Shown: positions 5,251 through 8,353 of the stretch, piece after piece
How the letters are laid out: each line of letters begins with the position of its first letter
Position numbering within the stretch: the first letter of the stretch is position 1
Source of the DNA: Methanocorpusculaceae archaeon UBA425
GTDB taxonomy: Archaea > Halobacteriota > Methanomicrobia > Methanomicrobiales > Methanocorpusculaceae
Length of the DNA stretch: 8,353 bases
NCBI GenBank assembly: GCA_002506085.1
Contig: DAWV01000011.1
Coordinates: 1-8,353, forward strand
Reading direction: 5' to 3'
Translations under genes and position numbers: made by a program
The notes under the pieces: model-generated
The model's database searches: none
What the model was told of the DNA's origin: nothing
The model's input: only the letters and a program-made list of their open reading frames with translations

Positions 5251-6525
5251 ATGACAACTGAAACAGAAATGATAATGGCGATCGTTATTGTTCTCGTTTG
5301 TGCAATAGCCGTTTTATTTATCGGAAAAAGATTTCGTGTCCCTCTTATTGTAGGATATTTCCTGACAGGAATTATTGTCGGTCCGTTCGGGCTGGGGCTG
5401 GTTACGGAAGACCAGGTCTCGCTTCTTGCAGACCTCGGTGTTATCCTTCTGATGTTTACTATCGGATTGGAGATTCCCCTGAAAGAACTCCTTTCGATGA
5501 AAAAGATGGTTCTTATTGGCGGAGGGCTTCAACTCATCCTGACCACAGCTGCCGTCTGGGCAATAATGACAGCGCTCGGCTTCGAAACGAACGTTGCATT
5601 ATTCATCGGTTTTATGGTTTCCCTTTCATCAACGGCGATCGTTATGAATATCTACCAGAAAACAGGGGAAGTAGATACACAACACGGAAAGATATCCCTT
5701 GGAATACTGATATTTCAGGACCTGAGTGTTGTTCCTATGATGATGCTTATCCCGCTTTTTTCCGGGAATGAGGGGACTGACATTGCCGGTTCGCTCATAA
5801 CATTAGGTCTGGGTATGCTCGCTCTGGTGGTAATTCTTGCTGCAGCAATTTATCTTGTACCGAAATTCCTTCAGAGAGTCGCACTCACGAGAAGCAGCGA
5901 GCTTTTCATTATTGCCATAGTGGTTATATGTTTTGGCATTGCCTGGATTATGTCATTGACCGGGGTCTCGCTGGCTCTCGGAGCGTTCCTCGCAGGTGTT
6001 GCGATTTCCGGATCGGATTACAGCCATGAGGTTGTCGGGCAGATTATGCCGATTCGCGACCTGCTGACAAGTTTCTTTTTCGTTTCAATAGGAATGATGC
6101 TGAATCTGACCTATCTGAGTCAGCATCTGATATTTATTCTCATTCTTGCCATTGCATTGATGCTCGGAAAGACGATTGTCAATTTCATTTCGGTAAAACT
6201 CATAGGAGCTGCAACGGGCATCGCACTTCTGTCAGCAATGGGTCTCGCTCAGATAGGTGAGTTCTCATTTATTTTAGGAGGTATGGGATTGTCCAGCGGC
6301 ATTCTGACGGAGAGCGTCTATCAGGTGTTTCTGGCAATTTCAATCGTTACTATGGCAATTACCCCATTTGCGATATCAACCGGACCAAAAATTGTCAAGA
6401 GGTTCATTATTCCCAATGTGCCGCAGTGCCATGATATGGATTCATTGTCTGTTCAGACCAGTGTCGAAAAAAACAGGGACATGTTATTATTGTCGGCTAC
6501 GGGCTTGTCGGAAGTTTTGTCGTGA
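5251..6525 (+). CDS. KefB-type CPA2 cation:proton antiporter, membrane domain (frame ends early)
   Basis: This is the Na+/H+ exchanger-type membrane domain of a CPA2 antiporter. It has about 12 hydrophobic segments from residue 8 to about 378, LSSTAIVMN (125-133), GILIFQDLSVVP with Q156-D157 at the expected ion-binding helix, FLAGVAISGSDYSHEV (246-261), FFFVSIGMMLN (275-285) and GLAQIGEFSFIL (331-342). Such proteins exchange K+ or Na+ for H+ across the cell membrane and normally continue into a cytosolic RCK/TrkA-N gating domain. Here the frame instead leaves the family after residue 408 (VEKN) and ends 16 residues later at TGA 6523-6525. The RCK domain continues in the -1 frame. The true product is probably 5251-7295, about 681 residues, made by frameshifting, or the gene was intact before loss of one A. 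The start could also be Met7 or Met9. Confidence 0.85.
   Translation: MTTETEMIMAIVIVLVCAIAVLFIGKRFRVPLIVGYFLTGIIVGPFGLGLVTEDQVSLLADLGVILLMFTIGLEIPLKELLSMKKMVLIGGGLQLILTTAAVWAIMTALGFETNVALFIGFMVSLSSTAIVMNIYQKTGEVDTQHGKISLGILIFQDLSVVPMMMLIPLFSGNEGTDIAGSLITLGLGMLALVVILAAAIYLVPKFLQRVALTRSSELFIIAIVVICFGIAWIMSLTGVSLALGAFLAGVAISGSDYSHEVVGQIMPIRDLLTSFFFVSIGMMLNLTYLSQHLIFILILAIALMLGKTIVNFISVKLIGAATGIALLSAMGLAQIGEFSFILGGMGLSSGILTESVYQVFLAISIVTMAITPFAISTGPKIVKRFIIPNVPQCHDMDSLSVQTSVEKNRDMLLLSATGLSEVLS
6467..6474 (+). other. Slippery heptamer A AAA AAC at the antiporter frame junction
   Basis: In frame the codons read GTC GAA AAA AAC AGG. The heptamer A AAA AAC (6468-6474) has the X XXY YYZ form of programmed -1 sites. 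Slipping back one base after AAC makes the next codon CAG at 6474, giving SVEKN-QGHVIIVGYGLVGS, which is exactly the expected start of a TrkA-N Rossmann fold. A GTCTG-TT-CAGAC mini-hairpin lies just upstream (6447-6458). I see no strong downstream hairpin or pseudoknot and no Shine-Dalgarno-like stimulator. Loss of one A from an original run of eight explains the data equally well. Confidence 0.6.
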
Positions 6526-7295
6526 AAGCACTCCGAAAGGTGGATATTCCTTATATTATTCTTGAACTGAATGCAGACACCGTGGAAAAAGAGAAGAAAC
6601 GCGGCGAAAATATTGTGTATTGCGACGCAAGTCACGAGTCCGTTCTGGAGTATGCGGGAATTCATAAAGCCCAGACGATTGTGATTTCTATTCCGCAGAT
6701 AGAATCGATTAAAGCAATTATTTCAGTTGCACGGAGGCTGAATCCAAAGATTGGGATTATTACCCGGTCCAGATTTATTTCAGAGACGGGGGACCTCTAT
6801 CATCTCGGAGCTGATGAGGTCGTTGTTGATGAGAAAGAGGTGGCAATTCAGATTTTCCGCAGGATTCTTTCAAACCAGCAGGTGCCGGTTCAGGATCTGG
6901 AACTTTATACAAAACAGGCTCGAAATGAGGTTTACGATAAGTATCTTGAGAAACCAATCATTTCAAACATAAAATATGAACCGAAATACGGAATTTTTGA
7001 TTCTCTGAGACTTCGGGCGAAATGGGCTGATGATAAGCTTTCCAAGAATCAAACATCTGTTGAACAGATTCGTGTCGGGAAAGGCTCCGATATTGCAGGA
7101 AAGAGTCTTTCTGAAATACATCTTCGGATGAGTTACGGCGTGTCGGTGATCGCAGTGAAACGGGCAGGGGGAGAGGAGGCAATTGTTTCTCCGGACGGGA
7201 ATACCATTCTCGAGGTGGGAGATACGGCGGTCGTAATCGGTGAACGGAGTTCCATTACAAAGATGACAACGCTGTTTCTGGAAAAAACGGCATAG
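6522..7295 (+). CDS. TrkA-N/TrkA-C (RCK) regulatory half of the KefB-type antiporter
   Basis: This is the cytosolic gating part of the antiporter: a Rossmann TrkA-N domain (to about residue 115, with IILELN, VYCDAS and GADEVVVDEKE), a linker, then a TrkA-C domain (about 178-257: VGKGSDIAGKSLSEI, VSPDGNTILEVGDTAVVIG). Such domains bind NAD(H) or nucleotides and gate transport. The frame is open from 6435, but it has no ATG, GTG or TTG before GTG 6522. The glycine motif VIIVGYGLVGS (6483-6515) lies upstream of that GTG. A protein started at 6522 would therefore lack its nucleotide-binding loop, so the segment is better read as the C-terminal continuation of 5251-6474. GTG 6522 overlaps the TGA of the upstream frame (GTGA). 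GGAAG at 6510-6514 could act as a weak ribosome site for a separate subunit. Confidence 0.8.
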   Translation: MKALRKVDIPYIILELNADTVEKEKKRGENIVYCDASHESVLEYAGIHKAQTIVISIPQIESIKAIISVARRLNPKIGIITRSRFISETGDLYHLGADEVVVDEKEVAIQIFRRILSNQQVPVQDLELYTKQARNEVYDKYLEKPIISNIKYEPKYGIFDSLRLRAKWADDKLSKNQTSVEQIRVGKGSDIAGKSLSEIHLRMSYGVSVIAVKRAGGEEAIVSPDGNTILEVGDTAVVIGERSSITKMTTLFLEKTA

Positions 7296-7315
7296 GATAT
7301 TGTATTCATTTTCAC

Positions 7316-7328
7316 TTTTTTAAAAATA
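7316..7328 (+). promoter_or_regulatory. T-run terminator of the antiporter overlapping a TATA box
   Basis: TTTTTT (7316-7321), 20 bp after the antiporter stop, would serve as an oligo-T terminator. It runs into TTTAAAAATA (7319-7328), a good archaeal TATA element. A start about 26-27 bp further on falls near 7350, where the first helix of the proposed structured RNA begins. Confidence 0.5.
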
Positions 7329-7349
7329 AAATAGTAATTATGGAGGGAG

Positions 7350-7605
7350 TGGCACAACCAGCCGGCTGTGCCTTTGAAAGTTATGGGGATACTTTCATGA
7401 TTGGTTACATCCCTGATGATGAAGAATGTGTGTTGTGGTGGTGTGGTTGGTGTTTTATGGATTTTCTGTAACCAATACGGAGGTTAACTGTTGGTGTGGG
7501 CAGGACAATGCAGATGATGTGTCGATGAGTGTGGCGCATGCCTGATACCTGCGTTAAGAAACCTGCCCCTATCGCGGGTCGCTAAACTCGCTTACTGGTA
7601 GTAAG
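7350..7605 (+). ncRNA. Candidate structured non-coding RNA, unidentified
   Basis: Helices visible by eye: GGCACA/TGTGCC (7351-7356, 7367-7372); GAAAGT/ACTTTC (7376-7381, 7391-7396), whose loop GGGAT (7386-7390) can pair with ATCCC (7409-7413) as a pseudoknot; a perfect 9-bp long-range pair ATTGGTTAC/GTAACCAAT (7400-7408, 7468-7476); GGGCAGG/CCTGCCC (7498-7504, 7562-7568) stacked on AATGCAG/CTGCGTT (7507-7513, 7549-7555, one G-T); GGC-GCAT-GCC inside; GCGGGT/ACTCGC (7574-7591); and CTTAC/GTAAG (7591-7605). They follow one another without conflict, start where the TATA box predicts, and lie in a gap with no good gene. It does not match what I recall of SRP RNA, RNase P RNA, tRNA or box C/D RNA. 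It could also be a cis-acting leader. The ends are uncertain. Confidence 0.4.
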
Positions 7606-7765
7606 TTGTAATTCTATAAAGTATTTCTTATCATGTAAATAATTGACTACTCTCTATGGGTCCCGGGAATTTCCAGATAACTCAAAATACATGAACATGT
7701 GCTGCAAAACTTACATGGGGTGATGAAAGTAGTTCAACAAATGGTATTTTGTGTTTTTCCCATGA

Positions 7766-7933
7766 AGGCGGCAGGAGGGGGCAGGAATTTTAAACCGGGC
7801 CGACCTGCTTCCGGCAATTACGCCGGAGATTTTTCCCGGAGGCAATTTTCTGCTCATCGCGGCTATCGTGGTTGCATCAGATAATAGTGTAAATTTTATT
7901 TTTCGTGTGATGATCATGCAGACTGATGAATAA
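7766..7933 (+). pseudogene. Possible decayed coding remnant with a hydrophobic segment
   Basis: A 55-codon frame with no usable start codon reads ADLLPAITPEIFPGG then NFLLIAAIVVAS (about 7799-7885) before drifting to a stop at 7931. The proline-bounded loop followed by a membrane-like stretch looks protein-like. An in-frame TGA at 7763 and the absence of ATG, GTG or TTG in the part before that stretch argue against an intact gene. A different frame just upstream starts MKVVQQMVFCVFPM at about 7721 and could be the same gene before a frameshift in the G-run at 7774-7780. I cannot assign a family. The rest of 7606-7980 shows only TATA-like TCTATAAAGT (7613-7622) and a partial repeat core TTTTCGTGTGATGA near 7900-7913. 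Confidence 0.2.
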
Positions 7934-7979
7934 AATAGGAGTTAAGAGGGGGTGCTCTCAATCAAAAAGGAGGGTTAGG

Positions 7980-8112
7980 CCTCAGTTGAGGTCGTCCGCG
8001 TTCCGCGTCCAACCCGCCATCACACGGGATACATGATATGATACGAACCTGAATTACAGTCTGGATTTCCAGGTGTACTTCGATTTCGTGTACGGGATTC
8101 TTTTTGATGGTC
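7980..8112 (-). repeat. Composite dispersed repeat, unit 1 (core inverted relative to copies A/B)
   Basis: It begins CTCAGTTGAGGTCGTCCGCG with the TTC-loop hairpin CGCG-TTC-CGCG, then CCAACCCGCCATCACACGG. It ends with GTGTACTTCGATTTCGTGTA and GGGATTCTTTTTGATGG (8073-8110), which is the reverse complement of the core in copies A and B (about 98-135 and 564-600). The same composite follows at 8190-8332. Confidence 0.8.
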
Positions 8113-8121
8113 GTATCTCCG

Positions 8122-8185
8122 CAAGGCATTTGCCTTGGTCGCAAGTCTATCGACTTGCTCAGCTAAGCCTGCCCCTTCGGGGCAG
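8122..8185 (+). repeat. Cluster of three perfect hairpins
   Basis: In a row: CAAGGCA-TT-TGCCTTG (8122-8137), GCAAGTC-TATC-GACTTGC (8141-8158, identical to 321-338) and CTGCCCC-TTC-GGGGCAG (8169-8185, a UUCG-type loop if transcribed). Each stem is a perfect 7 bp. They are joined by short spacers of the GTC, TCAGCTAAG or TCCGC kind that recur elsewhere in the family. The palindrome CTCAGCTGAG (8191-8200) comes next. Confidence 0.8.
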
Positions 8186-8189
8186 TCCG

Positions 8190-8348
8190 CCTCAGCTGAG
8201 GTCGTCCGCATTCCGCGTCCAACCCGCCATCACATGGAATACATGAAATAAATCGCCGTATTCATTTTATTTCTTTTTAGTATGGATTATTGGATGTGCT
8301 TCGGTTTTTTGTAGGGAATTCTTTTTGATGACCGCATCATCACACGGA
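8190..8348 (-). repeat. Composite dispersed repeat, unit 2 (core inverted relative to copies A/B)
   Basis: The first 57 bp match 7980-8036 at offset 210 with only a few changes. The distal core 8284-8348 (GGATGTGCTTCGGTTTTTTG, then GAATTCTTTTTGATGACC and ATCATCACACGG) is the reverse complement of copy A at about 82-145. The spacer between the two parts (about 8250-8283) is AT-rich and not conserved with unit 1. The repeat may continue past the window. Confidence 0.8.
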
Positions 8349-8353
8349 AAACA

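Noticed and set aside
6475..6540. Downstream stimulatory hairpin for frameshifting (TCGGA/TCCGA at about 6508-6536)
   Set aside because: It is only five pairs with a 19-nt loop, about 34 nt from the slippery site, which is too weak and distant to count as support.
7340..7471. 43-codon plus-strand frame ending in a Trp/Cys-rich stretch (CVLWWCGWCFMDFL)
   Set aside because: The composition comes from a G/T-biased strand, and the frame overlaps several helices of the proposed RNA. The TATA box predicts transcription starting after its ATG.
7507..7545. Box C/D guide RNA reading (TGATGT and CTGA words)
   Set aside because: The C-box word deviates from the consensus, the C'/D' spacing is wrong, and the words lie inside a better-supported helix.
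7907..7931. GTGATGA followed by CTGATGA, resembling box C and D'/C'
   Set aside because: No terminal D box or closing stem is visible. GTGATGA here belongs to the dispersed-repeat core GTGTGATGA.

Overview
The window looks like an accessory stretch of a euryarchaeal chromosome, most likely a methanogen of the Methanomicrobiales. This is an inference. It rests on archaeal-type TATA boxes placed for leaderless or short-leader transcripts, the lack of clear Shine-Dalgarno sites, the general look of the radical SAM and KefB-type proteins, and abundant GC-rich intergenic palindromes. No marker gene fixes the genus.

Layout. Positions 1-1110 hold no convincing gene. They are a mosaic of dispersed repeats: two ~132-bp direct copies, three 'GAAGGCTTCGCC' units and several perfect hairpins. 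Positions 1111-3369 (+) encode a visibly AT-rich 752-residue AAA_13-family ATPase. It has a zinc-hook CxxC and a C-terminal Arg-Glu-His set matching RloC/PrrC anticodon nucleases, so it is a probable antiviral tRNase. It lies between inverted copies of a GC-rich repeat (827-883 and 3505-3562). Positions 3388-3828 carry two 71-bp direct repeats with a TGTGA-N6-TCACA palindrome. Next comes a 50-residue coiled-coil protein (3885-4037, +), apparently leaderless, convergent with a radical SAM enzyme (4051-5133, -).

Positions 5251-7295 (+) hold a KefB-type CPA2 cation:proton antiporter. Its membrane half (5251-6525) and its nucleotide-binding RCK half (to 7295) are in different frames. They join exactly at a classical -1 slippery heptamer, A AAA AAC (6468-6474). 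Read through, the product is about 681 residues, a normal size for the family.

After a T-run and TATA-like box (7316-7328), positions 7350-7605 fold on paper into a chain of perfect or near-perfect helices and are proposed as an unidentified structured RNA. Positions 7606-7960 hold at most a decayed coding remnant. Positions 7980-8353 return to the repeat family of the left end, with its core in inverted orientation, so the whole gene block sits between oppositely oriented repeats.

The genes do not form one pathway. The block reads as a probable defence gene inserted in a repeat-rich region next to ordinary metabolic and ion-transport genes.
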